A stretch of DNA of 64,000 nucleotides from Bacteroidaceae bacterium (GCA_017466065.1 JAFTUV010000031.1:1-64000), one strand, 5' to 3'; counted from the stretch's first letter, positions 44,886 to 53,159 are shown. Notes: generated by a model not told the origin, from the sequence alone. Numbers and translations are program-made.

Positions 44886-45270
44886 CGGGTCGGTCGAATT
44901 GATAATATAACTTACCTTGTGCCGTTCGGCAGACAGAGACTGACAATTTGACACGTTGTGTGGCATTCAGTCCGTAGTTATAGAGGATATGACCGACAGA
45001 CGGACAGAGCGTTTCAAATCCGATGCATTGATATTTGTCGTTGTACTGAATATCGCACATCTGCGTTGGTTGCTCTATACCGGGATTGGTCATAAATCCA
45101 TAACTCTGTTCTACCTTGAACACGAATACACGAGCCTCATCGCCCTCGTGGGCGTTGTCCTTGATGTGGTTGAACAACGCCTTTGAGAGTGTAACAGAGT
45201 TATCGGCAGGGTCGGCAATGACGTAGTACCGAAGCGACTGCCACCATTTTTTTACTTTCTTGAATATCAT
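44851..45270 (-). CDS. Hypothetical protein (139 aa)
   Basis: Begins MIFKKVKKWWQSLRYYVIAD, a basic amphipathic N-terminus, and contains ADNSVTLSKALFNHIKDNAH and RVKLSVSVCRTAQGKLYYQF. It overlaps the following gene by 35 bases. Mixed alpha/beta with no motif I can name. Confidence 0.6.
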   Translation of the reverse strand: MIFKKVKKWWQSLRYYVIADPADNSVTLSKALFNHIKDNAHEGDEARVFVFKVEQSYGFMTNPGIEQPTQMCDIQYNDKYQCIGFETLCPSVGHILYNYGLNATQRVKLSVSVCRTAQGKLYYQFDRPDAKHIRKYTQG

Positions 45271-45306
45271 AGCCCAAAGATAAATGATGAACGGAATACA
45301 GGCAGT

Positions 45307-45543
45307 TTAACTTTTTACTGCCATTTCTACACTTACCTTACGGGAGCGGAACGACACCGTTTCAACGAAGCGGAACGACAGTGTTGTTTCAATTTCCCTG
45401 CGGTGGTTTTCGGCAGCTTCACGAGTGGCGAAGATGTACGAGCAAATTTCCTGTTTGGCTACGCCTTTGGTGGCGATGATGTTGGCGTAATACTTACGTC
45501 CGAGAAGAAATGCAATGATTTCTGTCAATACTGTTGAGTGCAT
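45307..45543 (-). CDS. Hypothetical protein (78 aa)
   Basis: MHSTVLTEIIAFLLGRKYYA, then a strand-helix-strand arrangement (NIIATKGVAKQEICSYIFAT, RREIETTLSFRFVETVSFRS). An AT-rich leader precedes the ATG. No family recognised. Confidence 0.55.
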   Translation of the reverse strand: MHSTVLTEIIAFLLGRKYYANIIATKGVAKQEICSYIFATREAAENHRREIETTLSFRFVETVSFRSRKVSVEMAVKS

Positions 45544-45554
45544 AATAATGTTAT

Positions 45555-45749
45555 TTAATCGTTAAACAAATTGGTCTGTTTCGGTTGTTGAGGTGTTCCG
45601 ATGATGTTATTCACACGCTCAATCTCTTTGTCAATCTCGGTTTCGAGAGCCTTGCTGTTACGCAGGGCGGTTTGGTTGCGAGTTTTGAAATACTCCTTTT
45701 GAGCCTTACGCATAAGGGCAACCTTTTGGAAGAATGTTTTTGCGTCCAT
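45555..45749 (-). CDS. Small helical protein (64 aa)
   Basis: Start set at the ATG at 45749, just beyond the methyltransferase stop (45751); a longer version would run inside that gene. It is nearly all helix with many Lys/Glu (KAQKEYFKTRNQTALRNSKA) and ends GTPQQPKQTNLFND. The C-terminal QTNLF could be a short peptide motif for binding a sliding clamp or similar partner (inference). Confidence 0.5.
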   Translation of the reverse strand: MDAKTFFQKVALMRKAQKEYFKTRNQTALRNSKALETEIDKEIERVNNIIGTPQQPKQTNLFND

Positions 45750-45750
45750 A

Positions 45751-47367
45751 TCAAGCAGCGTTCTTAAAGTGTTCTTTGAGTTTGGCACATAGAGCCTCAC
45801 ACCAACGGCGAGCGATGGTAACCTCTACGGCATTGCCGATATACTTCTTTTGCTCCGCCTGTGTTCCTACCAATACATAGTCCTCGGGGAAGCCCATTAT
45901 CTTTTTGAGTTCGGGAATTTTGAGCATACGCATCTTTATATCCACAATGCCGTATAGTGCCATAAATTCTTTGATTTTAACCGTCATCGGACTGTCAGTA
46001 GGATAAACCTCTATCGCAGCCTCTCCGCTCTCCGTAGCGACCAAATAAGGCGGCATCTTATCCATTCGTGCGATAAGTGTGAAGCAAGGTTTATCGACCG
46101 AGCCACCCGCAGAACTGTATTGTGGGTTCATCAAGAAACGCTTGACCGTAACCAAAGAACATTTATCCTTTGTTGTCAGTGTTGGGGCAGGGTGTTCGCA
46201 AGAACGCTCTGTTCCATTGCCGTACTGCACATCTATGAAATTACAACTTGCAATGCCTATCTGTCCAACTGTGCATATTGTGGGCGATGGGTCTTCTATG
46301 GAATGACCTGTGTTGTTGAAACGGTAGTTCACGATAAACTTTTCGGCTGATATGATTGCGTGGTGGTCTTTACAAGTTATCGCTCCGGCAGGTGCTTCGA
46401 CCGAAACATTCTTGCTCATCGGGTCGCCACTGAACTGCTTGGATAGGAACGAGACTCTTGCCAAGCCGAGGCGGTTTTGTGTGGCAACTGTGGGGCAAGG
46501 CTCATCAATAGACGGTGGTATATGTTTTCCTGTTCGCTTATTGACTGAATTATACTTGACAATAAACGCATCTTTGCCACCTGCAACGAACTTTATCAGC
46601 CCTGCATAGATACGTTCCAATGTAGCCTCAACGAGTGGCTTTTTGCGCCCGAAGATGCTATCGCCCTCATCATCGAAGTCCAGGCACTCACGCACAGGTC
46701 GCCATTTTTCCAATGTCCCGAACAATGAAGATGTACCCTCCTTGCTGTGTGTGGCTTCGGGGAATGTGATTGGTAAACCTTTCTTGCCGAAGATACCAAA
46801 GAAGCGTTTGCGTGAGGTGTAAGCACCGTAATCGGCAGCATTGAGTATGCGATATTCAAAGTTATAGCCATACTTCTTTACATTGCGTACCCAACGTGTG
46901 TAACTCTTGCCCTTATCCATTGAAACAGGCTTGCCGTTCTCATCCACATCGCCCCACGACATAAACTCCTCTACGTTTTCTATCTGTATGTAGTCGGGGT
47001 TGATAGCCTCAATGTAACGGAACAGGTGTTCGGCAAGTGTTCGGCTGTCTGCATCACGTGGCATACCGCCTTTTGCCTTGCTGAAATTGGTACACTCCAA
47101 CGATGCCCACAGCACTACCAACGCATCGGGGTACTGACGGCGGCAGCTTTGCAGATGCGTGAGCAATGGCGAGAGTTCCAATGTTCGTATATCCTCGGTG
47201 AAGTGCATTGCCTCTGGGTGATTGGCAGCGTGTGAGGCAATGGCGTTCTTGTCGTGATTGACACAGGCGATAACGGTTGCGCACTGCTTATCATCGAGAC
47301 GAGCGGAGTTTACGCCGGAGGAAGTTCCCCCGGCTCCACAAAATAGGTCTATGTATAGTAGTTTCAT
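45751..47367 (-). CDS. DNA (cytosine-5) methyltransferase
   Basis: 538 residues of the Dcm/DNMT class, which moves a methyl group from SAM to cytosine C5. Motif I is DLFCGAGG (7-14); the catalytic-loop equivalent is LECTNFS with C92 in place of the usual PCQ form; motif VI ENV is at 130-132; motif VIII-like YTSRKRFFGI is present. The long middle (about 230-420) probably holds the target-recognition domain, with repeated SxxxEPAPTxTT/DEPCPTVATQ-like lines. Genome self-methylation would protect against host restriction. Start codon overlaps the stop of the next upstream gene. Confidence 0.9.
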   Translation of the reverse strand: MKLLYIDLFCGAGGTSSGVNSARLDDKQCATVIACVNHDKNAIASHAANHPEAMHFTEDIRTLELSPLLTHLQSCRRQYPDALVVLWASLECTNFSKAKGGMPRDADSRTLAEHLFRYIEAINPDYIQIENVEEFMSWGDVDENGKPVSMDKGKSYTRWVRNVKKYGYNFEYRILNAADYGAYTSRKRFFGIFGKKGLPITFPEATHSKEGTSSLFGTLEKWRPVRECLDFDDEGDSIFGRKKPLVEATLERIYAGLIKFVAGGKDAFIVKYNSVNKRTGKHIPPSIDEPCPTVATQNRLGLARVSFLSKQFSGDPMSKNVSVEAPAGAITCKDHHAIISAEKFIVNYRFNNTGHSIEDPSPTICTVGQIGIASCNFIDVQYGNGTERSCEHPAPTLTTKDKCSLVTVKRFLMNPQYSSAGGSVDKPCFTLIARMDKMPPYLVATESGEAAIEVYPTDSPMTVKIKEFMALYGIVDIKMRMLKIPELKKIMGFPEDYVLVGTQAEQKKYIGNAVEVTIARRWCEALCAKLKEHFKNAA

Positions 47368-47525
47368 AACTCGGGATATGTTGCTAATTGATAATCTTCT
47401 TTTTCCTTATCTGTTAGGCTATTGTAGCAATCTTCGCATAATACAGGGTATCCGTGTTCTTCCTCGAAATATACTCCGCATAATTGGCAACAAAAGTCGT
47501 CTATCATATCTTGTGCGATGCTCAT
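47364..47525 (-). CDS. Small zinc-ribbon-like protein (53 aa)
   Basis: Read from the sequence: start ATG at 47525, stop at 47364, overlapping the methyltransferase ATG (ATGA). It has DDFCCQLCGVYF and LCEDCYN, a CxxC pair followed about 14 residues later by another CxxC, the layout of a small zinc ribbon. The operon overlap on both sides supports expression. Confidence 0.6.
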   Translation of the reverse strand: MSIAQDMIDDFCCQLCGVYFEEEHGYPVLCEDCYNSLTDKEKEDYQLATYPEL

Positions 47526-47526
47526 A

Positions 47527-47994
47527 TCAGTATCTTAAATCAGTGAAATGGATTATACCTCCTTTGAAAACTTTGTCCTCCTTTGGGTCTTTACCGAAAA
47601 ACCACTCTTTGAAATCCTGCACGGAAAGTCCGTCATTCTTTGCCAATGTGTAACAATCTGCATCGAGCCATTCACGACCGTCAATCTTGGCTGTTATTGT
47701 GTCGTTGTCGGCGTGGTAGTAGAGTTCCACAGGCTGAACGCCGATAGGATTGTGTCGCTGTGCTATCTCCACCTGTGGCGAGTTGTAGGGCTTGCCCGAC
47801 CATTGACGTATGGAAAGGTAGAATTTACCTCGTTCCATTTTCTCGGCATTGACTTTCCACAGGTCGTAGTTCCTGCGGATTGTGTGTTTCTTCTCTCCCG
47901 AAGCGAGTTTGTTTGCAAAGCCTGTCGGCTCACCTCGGCGGCTGTGTGTTACCGGGAACACACGTGATAGGGTTATGATGATTTTCTTTTGCAT
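47527..47994 (-). CDS. ASCH/PUA-like protein (155 aa)
   Basis: Contains NKLASGEKKHTIRRNYDLWK, matching the GxKxxTIR line of ASCH-type domains, and several short beta segments (KFYLSIRQWSGKPYN). ASCH domains are PUA-like and bind nucleic acid or modified nucleotides. It lies between a radical-SAM enzyme and a DNA methyltransferase, which fits a role in nucleic-acid modification. The identification rests on one motif. Confidence 0.45.
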   Translation of the reverse strand: MQKKIIITLSRVFPVTHSRRGEPTGFANKLASGEKKHTIRRNYDLWKVNAEKMERGKFYLSIRQWSGKPYNSPQVEIAQRHNPIGVQPVELYYHADNDTITAKIDGREWLDADCYTLAKNDGLSVQDFKEWFFGKDPKEDKVFKGGIIHFTDLRY

Positions 47995-47996
47995 TG

Positions 47997-49013
47997 TTAC
48001 TCTACGTCAATAGTTTCAATTCTATGTGTGGTTTTAACCTTACTGCCCGAAAGTATTGCATTGCCGCAAGTGATTAAGCCGTTATCCTCATCATAACTTG
48101 GCACGAAAACAATTACATCGAAGCCTGCTTTTATAAGTGCCTCCTCTTTGTCTTTGTACGGAGTAAAATAATCATACCCACCACTTGTCTTTAGGTTATT
48201 ATCCTCACAAGCATCAGTCTTGTGTAAAGGTGTTATCTTTACCATAAACTTGTGTGGACTGAACAAACTTGCTAATTTCTCTGCATCAATTATGGTGTCA
48301 TCGGCAAGAGCAAAATTAAGGGCATACTTTCTTCCTACGGGGTCGGGCAACAATTTGCCTATCTCGCTAATCTCTGAAAGCGACAATGAATTGCCCGAAA
48401 ACAGATACTCTCGCTGTGCATCATCAGTGCTGTTTATGGAGAATTGAAGTCCTGCACAACCCCTATAATCATAATTCTTAATTTCTACCCACTCTTGCAG
48501 GAATGGTATGAGGTTTTTATTCGCTTTCGGCAACATCGTAGAAACAACAGGATGAACAAGTGAACGACCAACATACGGTCTCACCGCCCTTCTTATATCT
48601 CTTGCACATTGCAATACTTCATTATTCCAACTTGGTTCGCCCATTCTTGCAAAATGTACATTCAGACGCTTTGTTGAAGTTATTTCGGGATGCATACTCA
48701 ATGCAGTTGTTATCTGCCCTATAAGGTCGTTGTATGTGGCATTTCTACCCTTGCCAACTTTTGGCACATCACAGAACTTACAATTCATTGAGCAACCATA
48801 TTGCGTTGATACCGTAACAACCCATTTCTCGGTTAATGGCATTACTTCACCATTTGGCACTCCATTGAGTTCTCTTGTTATGCCAAGAAAATCGGCTTTG
48901 ATATTCGCATCTTTGCCGTAATCTCCAACAGTCAAGAACTCTATTAAACCTTTATCTCCTTGCGCAACATAGATTTCACCTGTTGGCACTATAACTTTCT
49001 TAATGATATTCAT
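47997..49013 (-). CDS. RlmN/Cfr-like radical SAM methyltransferase (338 aa)
   Basis: CSMNCKFC gives the radical-SAM CxxxCxxC cluster at C74, C78 and C81, preceded by STQYG as in RlmN and Cfr. MGEP (124-127) is the family's SAM-binding line, and QFSINSTDDAQRE matches the region that reads SLHA...DELR in RlmN. A C-terminal Cys (C316 in LITCGNA) is where these enzymes have their methyl-transfer Cys. RlmN and Cfr methylate adenosines of rRNA or tRNA. The phage copy lies in the early operon between small genes and a DNA methyltransferase; its substrate is not known. Confidence 0.75.
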   Translation of the reverse strand: MNIIKKVIVPTGEIYVAQGDKGLIEFLTVGDYGKDANIKADFLGITRELNGVPNGEVMPLTEKWVVTVSTQYGCSMNCKFCDVPKVGKGRNATYNDLIGQITTALSMHPEITSTKRLNVHFARMGEPSWNNEVLQCARDIRRAVRPYVGRSLVHPVVSTMLPKANKNLIPFLQEWVEIKNYDYRGCAGLQFSINSTDDAQREYLFSGNSLSLSEISEIGKLLPDPVGRKYALNFALADDTIIDAEKLASLFSPHKFMVKITPLHKTDACEDNNLKTSGGYDYFTPYKDKEEALIKAGFDVIVFVPSYDEDNGLITCGNAILSGSKVKTTHRIETIDVE

Positions 49014-49243
49014 AATCTTTCTCTCCTTGTTTTAAGTTTTCCTGTTTCGTGGTCGTATATAGCCATTATTTTGGCAGTACCACGATTTGGGTTATTTCTT
49101 ATTTCTTCTATCAGAGTTCCTTTGGCATAGTTGATGGCAGCACTCTCGTCAAACTCTTGCCCCAACACATCATCTTCTCTGAAATCATCTTCGGTAACCC
49201 ACATTGTTTTAGTTACCACTATGGATACTTTATAACTTTTCAT
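49010..49243 (-). CDS. Hypothetical protein (77 aa)
   Basis: MKSYKVSIVVTKTMWVTEDD, then an acidic segment (FREDDVLGQEFDESAAINYA) and a basic end. Overlaps the radical-SAM start by 4 bases and the previous gene by 14, as expected in this operon. No family recognised. Confidence 0.6.
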   Translation of the reverse strand: MKSYKVSIVVTKTMWVTEDDFREDDVLGQEFDESAAINYAKGTLIEEIRNNPNRGTAKIMAIYDHETGKLKTRRERL

Positions 49244-49538
49244 TTTCGGGATGTTCGTAAACTATTTTATCTACTTTGTTTCTATAAATCCAAGACCAAT
49301 TTACGTGTAACCACAAGAGGTTAAATCGGCGAGAGAACTTGCAAAAGTCAAATGGTTTGTACCACCTATGCCAAAGCAGGGTCAAACTTATACCAAACCG
49401 CTTTTTATAGGTTGATACGACCACTGTTCCCTTACGACAATAGTACTTACACTTTTCAAAACTCCAATTCTCGAAACTAATGCCATCTAAATCTTGCGTT
49501 CTTACTTGGTACTCTCCGGGCATTCTGTCCTTTTTCAT
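49230..49538 (-). CDS. Hypothetical protein (102 aa)
   Basis: The frame opens as far up as 49706, but that part lies inside the methyltransferase gene; the start at 49538 (MKKDRMPGEYQVRTQDLDGI) makes a 4-base overlap with the upstream stop. Rich in Trp, Lys and Arg (LWHRWYKPFDFCKFSRRFNL) and ending in an acidic tail. Possibly a nucleic-acid-binding protein; not recognised. Confidence 0.5.
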   Translation of the reverse strand: MKKDRMPGEYQVRTQDLDGISFENWSFEKCKYYCRKGTVVVSTYKKRFGISLTLLWHRWYKPFDFCKFSRRFNLLWLHVNWSWIYRNKVDKIVYEHPENEKL

Positions 49539-50281
49539 TCTGCACCTCCTTTCATAAAGCAAATCCAATGGGTGTTGGCACGTTTGCCGGAGATATGCCC
49601 GAAGATTGGTTTTGCAGGTGTGAGTTTGAGAATTTCCGTTACTTTGATGTCGGTCTCGTTCCATTTGAAGATGAGGAAGCCGCCCGGCTTCAGCACTCGG
49701 AAACATTCTGCAAATCCCTTGGCCAACAAATCACGCCAATCGGAGTATAATGCACCATACTTGATGTGCTGCCACCCCGTAGGTTTGGTTTTCTCGGACA
49801 GGCAACCGTACATATCAGCCATTTTTGATTTCTTTCCACGAGAGTGTACCAAATGAGGAGGGTCGAACACGACCATAGCAAAGCTGTTGTCCGGGTAAGG
49901 CATATTGGTAAAGTCTGCCTGCACATCGGGTTTGACCTCAAAGTGTCGCCCATCGCAGAGGGTTGTTTCCACGTCTCTGATGTCTTGGAACAATACACGA
50001 GGGTCGTGTTTGTCGAAATAGAACATCTTGCCGCCGCAACAAGCATCGAGAATTGGTTTGTCGCCAAACATCAAATGCGCAGGTGCTTCTGCCCACTGAC
50101 GTACTGAATGACCGTGCGGAATATCCACCCATTCGCCAAATTCATTTTTCCAAGCCAATTGAGTGTAGAAGTGGCAGCACCCATCATCGACAAGAACATA
50201 GACGATTTTGTCGTATGGTGCATCGAATATAGATTTCCACTCTATGCGTGGGAACTGTCGGATTTTATCAAGCATACGCAT
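49535..50281 (-). CDS. Class I SAM-dependent methyltransferase (DPPH type)
   Basis: 248 residues. A glycine-containing SAM motif (PILDACCGGKMF) is followed by an acid-rich strand and VVFDPPHLV, the DPPY-like catalytic motif of amino-methyltransferases, then the CFRVLKPGGFLIFKWNET line typical of class I folds. DPPH/DPPY enzymes methylate adenine N6 or cytosine N4 of DNA, or RNA bases. It lies in the modification cluster with the C5 methyltransferase and the radical-SAM enzyme. Confidence 0.75.
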   Translation of the reverse strand: MRMLDKIRQFPRIEWKSIFDAPYDKIVYVLVDDGCCHFYTQLAWKNEFGEWVDIPHGHSVRQWAEAPAHLMFGDKPILDACCGGKMFYFDKHDPRVLFQDIRDVETTLCDGRHFEVKPDVQADFTNMPYPDNSFAMVVFDPPHLVHSRGKKSKMADMYGCLSEKTKPTGWQHIKYGALYSDWRDLLAKGFAECFRVLKPGGFLIFKWNETDIKVTEILKLTPAKPIFGHISGKRANTHWICFMKGGAE

Positions 50282-50284
50282 AAC

Positions 50285-50839
50285 TTAAAACTCTCGAAGC
50301 ATTTGTACTAACATTCTCCCATTCGGACAGAAACGAGTAAGCATTCCAAACATAAGACCTGCACTCATACCGCTATGACCTTGATTTTCAAATTCGGTTT
50401 TACACCTCGTCAATCTATCTTCTAAGGGCAAATCTTCATTTCGCATTATTCTTATCAAATCAAGCGTTGATTTTAACTCCATTCCACGATACAAATCGTT
50501 TAGCCTAATAGGTACAATTTTATCCCAATATTCGAGTTCGCTTTCCAATACAAGACCACGAGCAAGCTTCCTATATTCCTCTGTCTTTAACGGAATAGAC
50601 TTTTTATGTTCTTCTAACTCCTTTTCGTAGTTATCTTTCCATATTTTATGACGGGCTTCCATCTCGTTTTTAGTAACTCCCGTAATCCTTATGTAAGCAT
50701 CATCAAGAGTATCTATCGAATAGATAAATTTACCGTTGAACTCACAGTAACACTCCTCATTATATTCCTTTGCAAGTTGTTTCAATTTTGAAAGACAACT
50801 ATCAATAGAGCAACCAATCAAATTTTCTACTAATCTCAT
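50285..50839 (-). CDS. Hypothetical protein (184 aa)
   Basis: Helical, Lys/Glu-rich protein beginning MRLVENLIGCSIDSCLSKLK, with NKDNYEKELEEHKK-like coiled coil and a C-terminal hydrophobic region (GMSAGLMFGMLTRFCPNGRM). It is the first gene after the terminator that follows the second DGR target. No family recognised. Confidence 0.55.
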   Translation of the reverse strand: MRLVENLIGCSIDSCLSKLKQLAKEYNEECYCEFNGKFIYSIDTLDDAYIRITGVTKNEMEARHKIWKDNYEKELEEHKKSIPLKTEEYRKLARGLVLESELEYWDKIVPIRLNDLYRGMELKSTLDLIRIMRNEDLPLEDRLTRCKTEFENQGHSGMSAGLMFGMLTRFCPNGRMLVQMLREF

Positions 50840-50861
50840 TGCATTACAGTTTGTTTGTTAG

Positions 50862-50900
50862 AAAAATGGCAGTGCGGAGGCAGCAGCCCCCACACTGCCC
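50862..50900 (-). terminator. Rho-independent terminator after DGR target 2
   Basis: On the minus strand a 14-bp stem with two wobble pairs (50887-50900 with 50869-50882, loop TGCT) is followed by ATTTTTC. It starts 6 bases after the stop of the variable gene and should largely separate it from the modification genes to its left. Confidence 0.85.
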
Positions 50901-50905
50901 CGGCA

Positions 50906-51493
50906 TTATCCCTTTGTTTCCTCCGACTTTGGTTTGAAACAGAAGTCGGCATAAATCTCGGCGAACTGCCTACCTGCGTAGGCTGCGAGTTTTTCGCTTT
51001 TGAAGGCGAGCCGAGAGCCGCAGATCGTGCCCGAGACCGAAGATGCGTAAACCGCGCCCGAATAGACGAGACCGCCGTACGCACCCGCACCGTTACCGCC
51101 ACGACCAACCACACGGCTTTTATCCTCGGCAGATAGTTTGTCGTACTGCTCTTTGGTGATTAGGTCGTACCAAAAATACCAACGGCGTTCGCCCTTTGTG
51201 AATTGAGGCTCCCAACCCTCATTGAGTGCTGCGGTGATGATGCGGAGTTGGAGATATGCAATCAAATCGTCGCTGTCGGTTGTTACATTGTGCCAATCAT
51301 CGTACAGCATTTTAGCCGTGTTGTCGCCGTTGGCTGCTCTAACTTCCAACTCGTTCAAAGCGTCCTCAAACGTCTTGATACGCTCGGTTACGTCCTGTGG
51401 CTTTTCATCTACGAGGGTAAGCACACCATCTACCCATTTTGCAACTTTCCCTACCGGGATTTCGATTTCTACTTTCTTTGTCTTGTTTTCCAT
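50906..51493 (-). CDS. DGR target 2: small variable protein (195 aa)
   Basis: The start at 51493 (MENKTKKVEIEIPVGKVAKW) is chosen over a start 57 bases upstream that is less well led. The first 125 residues are a mixed region (TERIKTFEDALNELEVRAAN, an alpha-helical segment and YFWYDLITKEQYDKL). Residues 127-162 are the variable module, RVVGRGG to GSRLAF, closely like the tail-fibre tip; the 12 variable positions now read N,G,G,Y,G,G,V,Y,V,G,I,C. A 33-residue tail follows. It is in the early leftward block and not near tail genes, has no signal peptide, and lacks the long stalk of a fibre, so its binding target may be intracellular (inference). Confidence 0.85.
   Translation of the reverse strand: MENKTKKVEIEIPVGKVAKWVDGVLTLVDEKPQDVTERIKTFEDALNELEVRAANGDNTAKMLYDDWHNVTTDSDDLIAYLQLRIITAALNEGWEPQFTKGERRWYFWYDLITKEQYDKLSAEDKSRVVGRGGNGAGAYGGLVYSGAVYASSVSGTICGSRLAFKSEKLAAYAGRQFAEIYADFCFKPKSEETKG
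51008..51116 (-). other. DGR variable region 2 (VR2), remote
   Basis: Reverse complement aligns with the template 36000-36108 over 109 bases without gaps. There are 19 differences and all are at template adenines. It ends in GGCTCTCGGCTC (51008-51019 on the plus strand as its complement) and then reads GCCTTC, the same flank as VR1 and unlike the template's ACAATC. It lies about 15 kb from the template on the opposite strand. Confidence 0.95.
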
Positions 51494-51552
51494 ACTGTTG
51501 TTGTTTTTAATTGGTTTGATAAAACTTTTGATAATGATTAAATGTCTCATTG

Positions 51553-51720
51553 CTATTTGTTTTTTGGTTCAAAGTCTGGGCACTCTTTCAACTTCTCCTT
51601 GTATGCAGGTGGTATCCACCACAAAGGCATATCGGGAGGGTCGGGTAAGTATCGTTTACACTTATTACGAATGGGGCAGGTAACGCCCGAACAATATGCA
51701 TAGTCTGTGTTCATACTCAT
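51553..51720 (-). CDS. Small Cys-containing protein (55 aa)
   Basis: Start at 51720 (MSMNTDYAYCSGVTCPIRNK) chosen because the longer ORF would overlap the loader gene. Four Cys: YCSGVTCPIRNKC near the start and ECPDF near the end, suggestive of a metal site. Ends one base before the stop of the loader gene region. No family recognised. Confidence 0.5.
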   Translation of the reverse strand: MSMNTDYAYCSGVTCPIRNKCKRYLPDPPDMPLWWIPPAYKEKLKECPDFEPKNK

Positions 51721-51721
51721 T

Positions 51722-52453
51722 TCATTTGTTTGTTGGTTTTCTGAATGATTGCTCCGCACCGAAATTGATGATGTGCATCATTTCACGGAAGCGGTCGGCA
51801 ATGCGTTCATCGTAATAGGTTGCTATCTCTGCAGCTGAAAGATTGGAAGATACCAACGTGCAGAACTGCTCTTCGTAGCGGAAAGAGATAATATCCATTG
51901 CCGCAGTTACAAAGTCGCCGTAGTGTATGCTTTCCTTTGGCTCTTGCCCGAGGTCATCAATGGCAAGTATCTCAATGGTGCGTAGCCTCTTGAACTTGTA
52001 CACATCGCTTTCGTTCTCACGTGTGGGGTTGTTGTATGCTTTGGCAAGCAATACGAGTTCCTTTGCCGTGATGAATATGTAGCCACGTACCGGGTATTCG
52101 TCCTGTCGGCTACTCCAACCCTCATCGGAGCGTAGCAATCCTGTGAGGTTTTGCAAAGCACGGAGAATGGTTGTCTTGCCGTTGCCTGCTCCACCACAGA
52201 GGAACAGCCCGAATGTGGAGTCCTGCGATGTGAGCCACTTGGAAATGTCCCACAGGTGTTGCTTGTACTCCTGTGTATCTTGGAACTCACGATAACGGCT
52301 TGCGACCTCGGCTTTACACGCTGTATAGAGCATTGCATATACCTGTTTAGGTGTATATGGCAGTCTAAAACGTGTCGCCGTACGTTTTCGGCTCATCAGG
52401 TGAGAGAATATTTCCTCTACGTTGATTTCGTCCTTTGGATTTAGAGTTATCAT
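51722..52453 (-). CDS. DnaC-like replicative helicase loader ATPase
   Basis: 243 residues, AAA+ ATPase. Walker A is GGAGNGKT (87-94), Walker B is ILAIDDLG (about 158-165), and an arginine-rich C-terminus (YYDERIADRFREMMHIINFG) contains a likely Arg finger. DnaC/DnaI-type loaders place the replicative helicase on DNA. Directly downstream of the DUF4373 initiator, as in many Bacteroides and Firmicute phages. Overlaps that gene by 89 bases; a start at Met20 would shorten the overlap to 32. Confidence 0.8.
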   Translation of the reverse strand: MITLNPKDEINVEEIFSHLMSRKRTATRFRLPYTPKQVYAMLYTACKAEVASRYREFQDTQEYKQHLWDISKWLTSQDSTFGLFLCGGAGNGKTTILRALQNLTGLLRSDEGWSSRQDEYPVRGYIFITAKELVLLAKAYNNPTRENESDVYKFKRLRTIEILAIDDLGQEPKESIHYGDFVTAAMDIISFRYEEQFCTLVSSNLSAAEIATYYDERIADRFREMMHIINFGAEQSFRKPTNK

Positions 52454-53153
52454 CTTTCGCTGTTTTGTTTCTATTCACTATGCGTAACCACGAATTGAAG
52501 TGCTGTTTGGCATCTGCCAATGATTGGTGTCCTCGCTCTTTGCCGTCTGCCACACATTGCACCCGAAAATCATCGAGGCTGTTCCGTAGCAGCTCTATTT
52601 TCATTGAGTGGAGCACCTGTAATTGGTCGAGCCAACATTCATCTGCTTTCAGTTTCTCAATCTCTTGGTCGAGCGTTAGCGAATATGGTTCGTAACGTGG
52701 TGGTGCGTCTTGTTTCTCAGTCTCCTTCTTTCGTTGGTTTGCCCTGTTCCGAGGTCTTGGTGCTTGCTGTTGTGTCAGCAGGCTGTAATCTGTGATGTTA
52801 CACACCCGGCGGCATTGAATACAAATACGACTGTAACGCTCTTGAATACCTTTGCTTGTAAGCACTCCCTCCGCATCGAACAGTTCCTTTGAAAACAACC
52901 CGAGAGACAGGCAGGTCTTGATAACCTCTGATACATACGCCTCGTCAAATCCCGTCAGTTCCGAGCAAATGAAAGGCAACTCTTCGTCCCACTCTATGTA
53001 ATACCCATTCTTGTAGATGCTACAGAGCAGCAGAGCATATATCGAAATGGCTTTCCCACCTTGATACTTGATTAGTTTTCTTATCTTGAGGTCGCTGAAT
53101 ATGTCTATATCCATTGGGAAATATTCCAACCCCTTTTTTGAAGTTCGTGCCAT
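52365..53153 (-). CDS. DUF4373 replication initiator-like protein (262 aa)
   Basis: The N-terminus (KKGLEYFPMDIDIFSDLKIR, KYQGGKAISIYALLLCSIYK, GYYIEWDEELPFICSELTGF) is the winged-helix DUF4373/Lin1244-type module. A Cys-containing linker and a Lys/Glu-rich C-terminal helical part follow (EKLKADECWLDQLQVLHSMK). In phages this protein precedes the helicase loader and is thought to start replication, so the pair is probably the replication module. The origin is not visible. Confidence 0.8.
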   Translation of the reverse strand: MARTSKKGLEYFPMDIDIFSDLKIRKLIKYQGGKAISIYALLLCSIYKNGYYIEWDEELPFICSELTGFDEAYVSEVIKTCLSLGLFSKELFDAEGVLTSKGIQERYSRICIQCRRVCNITDYSLLTQQQAPRPRNRANQRKKETEKQDAPPRYEPYSLTLDQEIEKLKADECWLDQLQVLHSMKIELLRNSLDDFRVQCVADGKERGHQSLADAKQHFNSWLRIVNRNKTAKDDNSKSKGRNQRRGNILSPDEPKTYGDTF

Positions 53154-53159
53154 AGAGAG

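Noticed and set aside
50862..50900. Hairpin as the DGR target-recognition structure for VR2
   Set aside because: It is about 108 bases from VR2 and has a T tract, so a terminator explains it better, although a double role is not excluded.
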